DNA from: Liquidambar formosana
Taxonomy: Eukaryota > Streptophyta > Magnoliopsida > Saxifragales > Altingiaceae
Assembly: GCA_039720395.1 (NCBI GenBank)
Contig: CM077833.1
Location: 9,873,036 to 9,937,035, forward strand
DNA: 64,000 bases
Direction of reading: 5' to 3'
This document shows positions 59,408 through 64,000 of this stretch, in pieces; position 1 is the stretch's first letter, and each line of letters opens with the position of its first letter. The notes beneath the pieces were generated by a model, which was not told the origin of the DNA, made no database searches, and saw nothing but the letters and a program-made list of their open reading frames with translations. Made by a program: the position numbers and the translations under genes.

Positions 59408-60935
59408 TGTGGGGATATAAAGAAAGACTATTAAAACATTCATGACCATTAGTTTCATAATTGAAATATAATATATTCTCGATTATGTAGTGTTCTACAG
59501 CACTACTAACTAGCTCTTTTTCACTCCATGACTGAGATTTACTGGAGGCCACATTCTGAAAGATCCCACCCTCCCCCCCAGGGTGCACTGGATGACAACA
59601 GTGACCAACACAGGACTGCAACTGATTGGTGGTGAGAAAGTAACCTGACCATTAAACAATTTAATAGACATAGGATGGGATAAGGGTACATAATTTCACT
59701 ACCACAGGGCTCAACAACCCCAAAGGAGGCAAACAGGTTGCATAACTACTGCCAGTATCGGGCTTAATTTACAGAGTGGAACCGGTGAGATAGATCATGT
59801 TGAGGGAAGACCCTACCATCTATCAAAAACCGCTGAGCAATTTTGGCAGACATAAAATCAAGCTGTGCTGTTCATAGTGGTGTGGAGTCACAGATATGCC
59901 ATGAAATGAACAGGATTATATACATACTCCAAATTGTCATCCCTATCCCTGAGAAATACACAAGGTGGAACTAAAACTTAACTCGATAAAGCCTCAAACT
60001 CTTGGGATTGGCTGCATGAATTGTTTTGTGCCATTCATCTCTATCCAGAACTATATGTAGGAAATAAGGGAACCAAAGGAACCCAATATTATTGTATCCA
60101 ACAGGAAAGCCTTTGCCAAATATAAAAGTGACCATTGTCAAACCTGAACCAAAGGTATAACTAATGGACCATAGTCAAATATAGCTAAAAACCTCCAGCC
60201 TGGAAGCCTTGTACAACGGCAGCACAACTGCCTCTGATGGCACTGTCTATAAGGCTCCCAGACCTATGGAGACCCAAGATGGCCCCTCTAGGCATCCTAG
60301 GCCCACCCCTAGGTTGCAATGGGGTAGGCTCACTTGAGACCAATCCCCAGGGATAGCCGAGCTCACCATGCTTCCCCCTCCGCCTGAATTCAACTGTAAA
60401 TGGCTCCCTTGAGCCTCAAGTCTGGCCATCAACCCAAAAATGATGCCTGACAGAGAGATTTAACATTATGCTTAAAGAATATTTGAGACTTTGTAAATGC
60501 AAACCAAAATAATTGGGCACAGCTTCTTGATGTAGCCCAATTTTTCTTTAATTTTGAAAAGAGATCATCAATCAACAAGTCCTTTTGAGAGATTGTGATA
60601 GGTGGGTAGCTCAGCGGCAGAACCGTAAACAGGGAAATGCCCATAAATTTATCTGTAGTGTAGTTTCTTAGTTTTTCCTTTCATTGTATCTACAGCTTGG
60701 TACATTTCATATTTCCTATAATAGAATAAATACTTTTTAATATCAGCAAAAAATATAACTATTTTCAATTAAAATCAGGAAAAAATATATTTATTTTCTA
60801 TTCAAAAAGATGTTTAAAAGAAAATGTCTTCTTCAAGATTCCAAGAATAAGATTTAACTGCCAAACAAAGGGAAGAAGGGCAAGACCTTGGGCAATTTGT
60901 GCGCGTCGTCTCTCTTTTGTTGAATCTTGATAAGC
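24387..60935 (-). CDS. SMU1: SMU1 WD40 splicing factor, 3' 13 exons (5' part outside window)
   Basis: SMU1 is a nuclear splicing factor of the spliceosomal B complex that partners RED. In Arabidopsis it affects alternative splicing of selected transcripts. The minus-strand exons are 60887-60935, 59230-59313, 58678-58781, 56098-56184, 55960-56013, 47919-48014, 43666-43793, 42601-42727, 42451-42510, 42211-42318, 37658-37758, 26536-26587 and 24387-24485. All junctions inside the window are GT-AG and phases agree across 1,149 nt (382 aa plus stop). The order of blocks matches plant SMU1 throughout: [56 protein letters not shown], then the WD40 propeller, ending CTMKLWKP. About 130 N-terminal residues (LisH/CTLH) are missing and should lie beyond 64,000. 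There are no stops or frameshifts, so it is probably functional. Intron 11 is 11 kb and intron 5 is 7.9 kb. Confidence 0.95.
24814..24836. repeat. poly(G) run, 23 bp
   Basis: An unbroken G homopolymer in the last SMU1 intron, next to the MITE that begins near 24865. Such runs are prone to sequencing and assembly length error. Confidence 0.85.
24865..25208. mobile_element. Long-TIR MITE (MITE-1 family) in the last SMU1 intron
   Basis: The left end 'ATTGACACCTAGTGCGAGAC' and the reverse complement of the right end 'ATTGACACATGCTGTAAGAC' begin an inverted repeat that continues through 'CCAATCC(A)ACCGTTGGATT' and its mirror 'AGTCCAACGATTGGATT', so almost the whole 344 bp can fold on itself. It has no coding content. 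A second, interrupted copy of this family lies at 49312-52430. Confidence 0.75.
25529..26405. mobile_element. MITE containing a tandem satellite (MITE-2 family)
   Basis: The left end 'GGAATTTTAGATTCGTCAGC' is mirrored at the right end by 'CAGATGAATCTAAAATTCC', and the inverted repeat continues inward for about 45 bp to 'AATAATTATAGTTAGTAGTC'. The space between the arms is filled by a tandem array (see next entry). A short relative with the same ends and no array lies at 50058-50207. It lies in the SMU1 intron between exons 26536-26587 and 24387-24485. Confidence 0.7.
25585..26330. repeat. Minisatellite, about 119-bp unit, about 6 copies
   Basis: The landmark 'GTGTATAGAGCTCCTA' and its variants start near 25600, 25719, 25837, 25955, 26074, 26192 and 26311, a spacing of 117-120 bp. 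Each unit also carries 'GAAGCGTTGTGAGGC', 'ACGAGTCTATGGCGACTC' and 'AGAGAGCGTCGTGGAC'. Copies differ at roughly 10-20 percent by eye, so the array is not very recent. No protein-coding periodicity was noticed, and the unit is not a multiple of three throughout. Confidence 0.85.
27396..28765 (+). mobile_element. L1-type LINE, 5'-truncated (antisense to SMU1)
   Basis: The reading frames 27398-28660 carry the C-terminal end of a LINE ORF2: [45 protein letters not shown], then the zf-RVT region ([20 protein letters not shown] ... [19 protein letters not shown]) and [20 protein letters not shown]. It ends in an A-rich tail near 28738. A possible short target duplication 'ATCACCCA' occurs just before the start (near 27388) and just after the first A-run (near 28750). 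Two frameshifts and a stop separate the blocks. Confidence 0.75.
27451..28664 (+). pseudogene. LINE ORF2 C-terminus (thumb, zf-RVT), frameshifted
   Basis: Three overlapping frames (27451-27726, 27857-28288, 28248-28664) together cover about 400 residues of ORF2 downstream of the reverse-transcriptase core. The zinc-knuckle C-x2-C...H-x4-C is visible as [18 protein letters not shown]. No reverse-transcriptase catalytic motif is present. Confidence 0.7.
28766..29797. other. SMU1 intron, no element recognised
   Basis: AT-rich intronic DNA with a poly(G) run at about 29230-29242. No coding run or repeat ends were recognised. Confidence 0.35.
29798..30640 (-). mobile_element. L1-type LINE 3' fragment (sense to SMU1)
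   Basis: The T-run at 29798-29814 is the poly(A) tail in minus orientation. The 209-aa frame 29972-30601 ([20 protein letters not shown] ... [20 protein letters not shown] ... [20 protein letters not shown]) is a zf-RVT region with its zinc knuckle. The frame 29820-30011 ([18 protein letters not shown]) continues into the LINE C-terminus. The copy is truncated at the 5' side near 30640. Confidence 0.75.
30897..33130. mobile_element. TIR element inserted in the Gypsy 5' LTR
   Basis: The left end 'ATATGGGATAGGATTAAAGG' is mirrored by 33105-33130, whose reverse complement reads 'ATATAGGGACAGGATTAGGG'. The arms continue with a strong inverted repeat: 'GACACAAAACTTGAGCCCTT' at 30929 against its complement at about 31735-31765. 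The right arm is interrupted by about 1.3 kb of LTR-like DNA. The interior (31019-31650) contains a 92-aa open frame and CT-rich GC-richer DNA that could be captured host sequence, but nothing is recognisable. Confidence 0.5.
31783..33105. mobile_element. LTR-like insertion (possible solo LTR) in the TIR element
   Basis: The segment starts near 'TGTGCTAGCCTTAAGG' and ends after 'CAACCCAATTCACCCCCTCT', text often seen at the inner end of plant Copia-type LTRs or leaders. Between 32700 and 32880 a unit of about 58-65 bp (TTGATCTACACC(T/C)GTAA...TAGATTG...CTAGAAGGAGATT) is repeated three times, another feature of long Copia LTRs. No gag/pol is present. Its borders are inferred from the interrupted inverted repeat around it. 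Confidence 0.35.
33120..33196. repeat. Compound (TCTA)n-(TA)n-(TG)n microsatellite
   Basis: About nine TCTA units, a short TA run and about fifteen TG units, at the right edge of the DNA inserted in the Gypsy LTR. Confidence 0.9.
33670..33980 (+). pseudogene. Ty3/Gypsy pol C-terminus remnant
   Basis: With frame changes the plus strand reads [66 protein letters not shown] and IQIHEDI. These match the conserved region after integrase in Gypsy polyproteins (vGdkVlLkvSPrkG...GKLsPRyiGPFeI, HdvFHVSmLrkY..Dp). It ends directly before the 3' LTR at 33981, the expected position. Confidence 0.65.
34321..34845. other. SMU1 intron, no element recognised
   Basis: AT-rich, with no coding run. The first part may still belong to the Gypsy 3' LTR. 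Confidence 0.3.
34846..35186 (+). mobile_element. TRIM retrotransposon copy 1 (341 bp)
   Basis: The 113-bp 5' LTR (34846-34958, TGTTGGGAAGTCCCACACTC ... TTAACA) and the 112-bp 3' LTR (35075-35186) are nearly identical and start TG, end CA. Immediately after the 5' LTR is 'TGGTATCAGAGC', the initiator tRNA-Met primer-binding site. Immediately before the 3' LTR is the purine tract 'GAGGGGGAG'. There is no coding capacity in the 116-bp interior. The flanks GTAAT and GTAGT are a near-matching 5-bp target duplication. It needs proteins from another LTR element. It lies in the 11-kb SMU1 intron. Confidence 0.88.
35187..36532. other. SMU1 intron, no element recognised
   Basis: AT-rich, with a T-homopolymer at about 36176-36200. 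The open frames of 60-75 codons show no domain. Confidence 0.35.
36538..36867 (-). mobile_element. TRIM retrotransposon copy 2 (330 bp, reverse orientation)
   Basis: The LTRs are 36538-36649 and 36757-36867 in reverse orientation (TGTTAAGTTT...CCAACA). Between them are the complement of the purine tract (CTACCCCTCACGTG) and of the primer-binding site (ATACCA next to the second LTR). A perfect 5-bp target duplication CATTA flanks the element (36533-36537 and 36868-36872). LTRs are more diverged from each other than in copy 1, so it is probably older. Confidence 0.88.
37112..37140. repeat. (TA)n microsatellite
   Basis: A short pure TA run in the large SMU1 intron. Nothing else could be named between 36873 and exon 37658-37758. 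Confidence 0.8.
38972..40507 (+). mobile_element. Retroposed 1.54-kb unit inside the LINE, with 13-bp TSD and poly(A)
   Basis: GAATCATTCCCTT occurs at 38959-38971 and again at 40508-40520, and the LINE reading frame continues across once the intervening DNA is removed (…LQGNDS / NDSLVWRRD…). The inserted DNA ends on the plus strand in an A-run (40479-40507), so it arrived by LINE-type target-primed reverse transcription. Its own content is unknown: T-rich 5' DNA, a purine tract (39333-39670), a piece with CATGGTTCAAAGTCACGATC at 39763, and an inverted repeat (ACTTATTTAGCAATTAGTCA at 39109 against its complement at about 40345). No coding sequence was recognised. Confidence 0.75.
39325..39680. 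repeat. Purine-rich tract in the retroposed unit
   Basis: Almost pure A/G on the plus strand including a G-run at 39340-39350. The long minus-strand frame here (39227-39796, Leu/Ser/Phe/Pro only) is a composition artefact and not a protein. Confidence 0.8.
42965..43119 (+). mobile_element. SINE candidate
   Basis: The GC-richer segment contains 'AAGGTTTGATGGTTC', resembling a degenerate pol III B box (GGTTCGANNCC), and ends 'TTCTCCATTATTAAAAAAAA'. The segment at 48397-48497 ends in a similar way. The A box is not convincing and the 5' end is uncertain. Confidence 0.35.
43122..43389. mobile_element. Stowaway-type MITE
   Basis: It begins 'CTCCCTCTGTTTCATATTGA' and ends with the inverted 'AATGTGAAACAGACGGAG', flanked by TA on both sides. 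'CTCCCTCCGTYCC' termini with a TA duplication define Tc1/mariner-derived Stowaway MITEs. It is about 268 bp without coding capacity, in the SMU1 intron between exons 43666-43793 and 42601-42727. Confidence 0.85.
45257..45960 (+). pseudogene. LINE reverse transcriptase domain, inactivated
   Basis: The palm region can be followed through two frames (45257-45556 and 45543-45788) and on through a stop at 45786 to FASNT near 45925. The first Asp motif is intact ([13 protein letters not shown]) but the second active-site Asp pair is lost (SN instead of DD). There is an in-frame stop just before the QGDLLSP block. Confidence 0.7.
46054..46103. repeat. (CCCATAG)n heptanucleotide repeat
   Basis: About six head-to-tail copies of CCCATAG within the dead LINE. 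It resembles but is not the plant telomere unit (CCCTAAA), and the local LINE context suggests simple slippage. Confidence 0.85.
48368..48720. repeat. Tandem duplication of about 120 bp, first copy interrupted by a SINE-like insertion
   Basis: 'GATCAACTTTTCAACCACAA' occurs near 48370 and near 48598, and both copies continue into 'ATAGGAACCATATA(A/G)CAGTC' and 'ATTCCACCAGCACATT'. In the first copy the text is split after 'AATGTTAT' (48391) and resumes at 'ACGTTATAGGAACC' (48494). Confidence 0.75.
48397..48495 (+). mobile_element. SINE-like insertion
   Basis: About 100 bp: 'CGAGGGTTTAGGTTCCATGG' (B-box-like 'GGTTC'), GC-rich body, then 'CCCCCATTATCCCAAAAAAG' with an A-rich tail. It is flanked by 'ATGTTAT' and 'ACGTTAT', a short near-perfect target duplication, and cleanly interrupts one copy of the surrounding tandem duplication. 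It is probably 5'-truncated. Confidence 0.5.
49260..49315. repeat. TA/GATA-rich microsatellite
   Basis: AT repeats with GATA interruptions, adjoining the left, truncated border of the MITE-1 copy. Confidence 0.75.
50058..50207. mobile_element. Short MITE-2 family copy inside element A
   Basis: The ends 'GAAAATTTTAGATTAGTGGG' and 'GACCAATCTAAGATTCCCCC' form an inverted repeat, with 'ATAATTACAGTTAGTAGTC' inward, matching the arms of the satellite-bearing MITE at 25529-26405. It is 150 bp, with no tandem array. Confidence 0.6.
50272..50301. repeat. poly(T) run, 30 bp
   Basis: An unbroken T homopolymer within element A. Confidence 0.85.
50925..52310. mobile_element. TIR element B, 1.39 kb, Mutator-like, 10-bp TSD
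   Basis: It is flanked by 'GGCACGTACA' (50915-50924) and 'GGCACGTATA' (52311-52320), one mismatch in ten. The left end 'GGGACTTAAAAATCGCGATA' and the reverse complement of the right end 'GAGGACTTTAATATCGATAT' form the inverted repeat. Both sub-ends are dense in 'GATATATCG' words (50938-51170 and 52214-52300). A 9-11 bp duplication and such ends suggest a non-autonomous Mutator-like element. The interior has (GAA)n at 51350-51410 and AT-rich DNA but no transposase. Confidence 0.65.
51350..51412. repeat. (GAA)n trinucleotide repeat
   Basis: About 20 AAG/GAA units passing into GCAGCG repeats. The poly-Lys/poly-Glu/poly-Ala open frame across it (50971-51462) is a repeat product. Confidence 0.9.
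52457..52491. repeat. (TG)n microsatellite
   Basis: About 17 TG units after a TATATA stretch, just right of the MITE-1 copy. Confidence 0.9.
52500..53699. other. SMU1 intron, no element recognised
   Basis: AT-rich, with a poly(C) run (53413-53435) followed by (AC)n and poly(A) to about 53477. No coding run or repeat ends were recognised. Confidence 0.35.
53701..54886. mobile_element. TIR element B-like, 1.19 kb
   Basis: The left end 'GACTTAATATCGATATTGAT' resembles the end of element B. The right end, reverse complemented, is 'CATAATATTAAATATTGAAA'. 'CCCCTTACCAAG' lies left and 'CCCCTTACAAG' right of the element, a target duplication of about 10 bp with one indel. Sub-ends are again dense in 'GATATATTG'/'CAATATATC' words (53705-53780, 54680-54880). 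The interior shows no transposase, only GA and ATAAT repeats near 54285-54330. Confidence 0.55.
55360..55765 (+). mobile_element. TRIM retrotransposon copy 3 (406 bp)
   Basis: The 5' LTR 55360-55478 and 3' LTR 55653-55765 match those of copies 1 and 2 (AAGTCCCACATCCCACATCG, CACCTAATAGCTTAG). The primer-binding site reads TAGTATCAGAGC, one base off copy 1. A purine tract 'GAGGAGGAG' precedes the 3' LTR. A perfect 5-bp target duplication AAAAG flanks it. The 5' LTR carries a small internal duplication (GGGACTTGGGAAG). The longer interior comes from repeats of 'GAGCCCGTTGTTGTT' and 'GGCCCATTGTTG'. Confidence 0.9.
56185..57723. other. SMU1 intron with TG/GA microsatellites
   Basis: AT-rich, with no element ends recognised in 56185-57335. 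A compound (CA)n...(TG)n(GA)n microsatellite lies at 57340-57440, and the open frame through it (57375-57563) is not a gene. Confidence 0.4.
57724..57931 (-). mobile_element. tRNA-derived SINE
   Basis: In minus orientation it starts 'GGCCTAGTTGGTATGGGGCT' (A-box-like 'TAGTTGGTATGG'). About 50 bp later it has 'TTGGGTTCGATTCCTCC', a near-perfect pol III B box (GGTTCGATTCC). It ends at the T-run 57725-57737 of the plus strand (its A tail). 'GAAAATAGG' and 'GAAAATGG' flank it as a possible target duplication. About 205 bp, non-coding, in the SMU1 intron between exons 58678-58781 and 56098-56184. Confidence 0.65.
58062..58270. mobile_element. Stowaway-like MITE, right end not clear
   Basis: 'TACTCCCTCCGCCCCAACTA' is a standard Stowaway left end after TA. 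No matching 'GGAGTA' right end was found within 300 bp, so the copy is truncated or diverged. Confidence 0.4.
59375..59407. repeat. poly(T)-poly(G) run
   Basis: Twelve T followed by about 21 G, 60 bp 5' of the exon at 59230-59313 in gene orientation. The run length is likely unreliable. Confidence 0.8.
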
Positions 60936-62029
60936 CTGTAAGTGATGCATAGTGCATATAAATCTTATAAGAAGCCACAATAGAGTTGTTAAAATAGAAG
61001 CTACATCAAATTCCAAACACAATGATAGTTAAAACTTAAAAGTATAATCATTCAATTTAGATGTCCTTCATTTTATTCTAAGTTGCACATCATTCTTACT
61101 GGGTAATGAGAGTCCTGTACAAGAAATACAGAAGCCATTACAACCAAGTTGGACAAGTAGGGGTGGTCAAAACCAGTATAAATGTTACCAATGTAACACA
61201 AAACCAAACCAATCCCAGATTACAGACAATATTAAACAACATGAACTAACCTTGTCATGACAACCAAGAACCCACCCATACCATTTTAATTACATATTTC
61301 AAACAACCATTGTCTATTTGTTATTATATATAATATTTTATAATAATCTGACTTGGCCAAACTGCGTTACCATGTCCATAATGGTCAACCAAGACTGGAC
61401 ACAGATAAGAGTTAGAACATGGAAAACTTAAAACACAGCCCGATTTGGGACAATAAATCTTCGTCCAAATTTGACATGGCCGATCGGCCGATCAGGCAAC
61501 AAATAGCCACCCCTGTGGACAAGTAACATAAATTAAACAGTAGAGTATAGAATCATAAGTATGAAAGAATACAGTAAGCCAACCAGATACTACAATGGAA
61601 GAAACATATATAGGCACAGACAACATAGGTGTCCAGTGCTTGGTGTCAGTTAGGTGTAAGTGTTCAACCTGTAGTTAAACTTTTATTTAATGGAAGAAGA
61701 AAACATAAAGCATTAAAAGGAGTACAACATGATCAAGGTTTTTATGTACAGAAGTAAAATTGTTAAGCAACAAGCCATAACCAATACAAATATTATTTAA
61801 AAGGAAAATAAAGTATAGAACACTGTGGCCATATTATCCTGCTATTGCTATATAAGTATACATCCATCATGGTCTGTGAGTTAACCTTTAAATTTACTGA
61901 TCCACCAAGTCATAAAACCATTCTGAGCATTTTTCATTAAAAAAATATACAATATAAAGTGAATTTAAATATAAAATACATTTTTCAAATATTCATCTTT
62001 TCCCAAATTTCTCTTACAATTGTATGCCC
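60936..62029. other. SMU1 intron 5' of the first exon seen, no element recognised
   Basis: In gene orientation this is upstream of the exon at 60887-60935, which has an acceptor (TTACAG) and opens mid-protein. No exon encoding the missing LisH/CTLH region was found between 60936 and 64000 on the minus strand. Confidence 0.5.
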
Positions 62030-62640
62030 TCGATCATCAAAACATTTATAAATTTCTAAGCGCAACAAGATTATTAAGTTCTCTAAAATTCAGTCACCTC
62101 CATAGCTCTCGCTAAGCAATTTATGGATGCAACTCTTCTACCTTTATCAAATCACTCGACACAAGATCTCTATGAAGTTCACATTTGATGTATTATTATC
62201 CAACTCCCAACTTTCGCTTTCCACCTTAAAAGTATGCATCTTTCATTAGCTCACCTATTGTTTTCTTAGCTTCTCTTTTAAACCATTTGTATGTTTCAAA
62301 TCTTTCCTCATTCCAACAACTTTTCCATGCTTTGAAAGAAGCACTTTATGCACTACCAATCATTTGAACCTCATCATTGCACACCATGATACTCTACAGG
62401 ACAACCCATTCCCTTTAGATTTACTAAGAACCACTTTTGCCACTCATTTGGTACAGTCTACTATCTTTTATTCTTTTTCCACATTACATTGGTTTCTTTG
62501 TCAACATTCAAAATCCATCCTTTATAATTCCTTCAATAATACAATATTCTGCTTTCCAGTTCTACCACCTCTTTATTGCACACCTATTTTCAATGTTCTC
62601 TATTTCATCTCTAAGCAGTGCAATTAGGCTTTCTCCAGAT
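62030..62640 (-). pseudogene. Degenerate RTE-type LINE fragment
   Basis: On the minus strand near 62340-62250 the text reads WKSCWNEERFETYKWFKREA then KKTIGELMKDAYF. This resembles the linker before the reverse transcriptase of plant RTE LINEs (…RYK.AK.EAKKAV.EAK..AY…). Neighbouring pieces such as RDLVSSDLIKVEELHP fit the same region only loosely. Many stops. The call is by motif style. Confidence 0.35.
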
Positions 62641-63239
62641 TTATGTTGCAATCCTTAAAGTTGCTCACAAGAAAAGTCAATTTGAATATAGTTTTATCAC
62701 CATTTTTTGCCAAACAGTTTTATCCACACATCTCTCTTTTTGAAACATATGTTTACTATTACAAGATTATATGCCATTACAAATTCTAATATCACATCTC
62801 CAGGCTCATTGGATAACAAAGCCACGCATCATAGTCAAGGAAAACTTCAAGGAGACATCCAATAGTGCAGAAATTTTTTTAAAATATTGAGAAATGTCAA
62901 AAGATGCATGTTTACACAAACAAATCAAAATTTCCAAGAAATTATTACTCATTTGCAGTCTGATGAACCTTAACAAAGGTCATTCTTGAAACTGAAATCC
63001 TCTGCTTAGTAAGAATGTTAGGACTGGGAAATAAATGCTGTGGGTCAGCATTAAACCCTTTTGTATGATGCTCCTGTGAGACCTGGCTGTCTTGATTGGC
63101 ATTCCACATGTTTTGACCTCTTCGCACTTTTTAGGATTCTCAGTGAAGCACTTCTGCTCTTCAAATCCCAGGCTGGAAGAGAGAAGAGGATGTTCCAGTA
63201 ATCCAGTCGAACTATCTAGACTCTAGAATGCTAAGGTTC

Positions 63240-63435
63240 TTTCCAAGATTGCATTCATGGTCAGGCAACTTTGCATAAGAACCTTAGTACAATTATCTAT
63301 CTCATTTCCATGAGCTAATTTATTCAAATTTAACGAGACCGTTGATCATTTATTGACTCATTGCCCATTCTCTTTTGCTTTGCATTCTCTATATACTGCA
63401 AAATTGGGGACTTCTTACAAATTCAAGGCCTGGTG
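63240..63435 (+). pseudogene. L1-type LINE zf-RVT fragment
   Basis: The plus strand reads KVLSKIAFMVRQLCIRTL and, after stops, NETVDHLLTHCPFSFALHSL, the hallmark 'E-x-v-x-HLf-hCpf...lW' of the LINE zf-RVT domain. About 65 residues are recoverable. It is antisense to SMU1 and close to the window end. Bases 63436-64000 hold nothing I can name. Confidence 0.45.
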
Positions 63436-64000
63436 ATGTAGGACAATGAAGTGAATAAGAGAAAGAACAATCCAGTTACAGAAGTAAGAAAGGACTACTA
63501 ATACTCCAATCACCATTAGAGTCCAGATTTCTGAAGGGAAATCTAGGGAAAAGCCTTGAAAGGGAATAGAATAAACTATTAGAAGTTTATCTAAACAAAT
63601 GATAGCAATATTAAAGACAAAATTTGGTACTGAAAACTAGTTACAGCAGACTCATGAATGGCCCTTCTAGACTTAATTCAATTGGGCTTCATAATTACAA
63701 TCATTAATTACACTCTTTTATTTACTAGGCAACCTTTGGTATTCCGGCACCCTAATTACTCCTTTGAATTAAAATCAGACTTGACTCTTTGACAATTTAA
63801 TAACAATAACTCTCCTTATGAACCATAAATAGTGAAAACTTTAAATTGAATAATTTGCATCAGACAGACCATGTACTAAAAACTCGAAAATACCGTCAAT
63901 CTTTCATTGTATTGGTACCTTCCAATACAGAAACTTCCATTTCTTTGTAACTTTTCAAATGGTATATTGTGATGTATCAAAAATATGGCGATGATTTCAA

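Noticed and set aside
60595..60650. tRNA-like text 'GGGTAGCTCAGCGGCAGA'
   Set aside because: It resembles a tRNA D-arm/A box, but no T-arm/B box (GGTTCGANNCC) or cloverleaf follows, so I do not call a tRNA or SINE.

Overview
This is nuclear DNA from a flowering plant, most probably a woody eudicot with a repeat-rich genome. The evidence is two plant-type genes with GT-AG introns, many degenerate plant transposons (L1-type LINEs, CACTA elements, TRIMs, Ty1/Copia and Ty3/Gypsy debris, Stowaway and other MITEs, tRNA-derived SINEs), long TA/GA/TG microsatellites and AT-rich spacers. Nothing bacterial, viral or organellar was seen. The species cannot be fixed from the sequence. Only two host genes can be supported, both on the minus strand.

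Layout. 1-6.9 kb is transposon debris: a LINE 3' end, the 3' part of a CACTA element ending at 4198 with transposase exons, a Copia reverse-transcriptase remnant and a LINE remnant with zf-RVT and RNase H-like regions. 6,988-11,533 is a CACTA-like element with hairpin-rich ends and one roughly 200-aa unidentified, frameshifted ORF. 12,766-16,606 is a complete five-exon GDSL esterase/lipase gene (371 aa). 16.7-24.3 kb is intergenic with a few MITE-like repeats.

From 24,387 to the right end of the window lies one very large gene, the plant homologue of the splicing factor SMU1. Thirteen exons give 382 C-terminal residues including the whole WD40 propeller. The N-terminal LisH/CTLH exons must lie beyond base 64,000. 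Coding sequence makes up 1,149 nt of more than 36.5 kb. The introns hold four L1-type LINE copies, three complete TRIMs, a Gypsy remnant, Stowaway and other MITEs, SINEs and several nested insertions.

How the parts relate. The two genes do not form a pathway: one encodes a secreted lipid or ester hydrolase, the other a nuclear pre-mRNA splicing factor. The interest of the window is in the SMU1 introns. These include a MITE containing about six copies of a 119-bp tandem repeat, a TIR element interrupted by two other TIR elements, a 1.5-kb retroposed unit inside a LINE with a perfect 13-bp target duplication, and a Gypsy LTR split by a TIR element that is itself split by LTR-like DNA. I found no clear new enzymatic or defence system. 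The best candidates for undescribed biology are these repeat families and the unidentified CACTA ORF.
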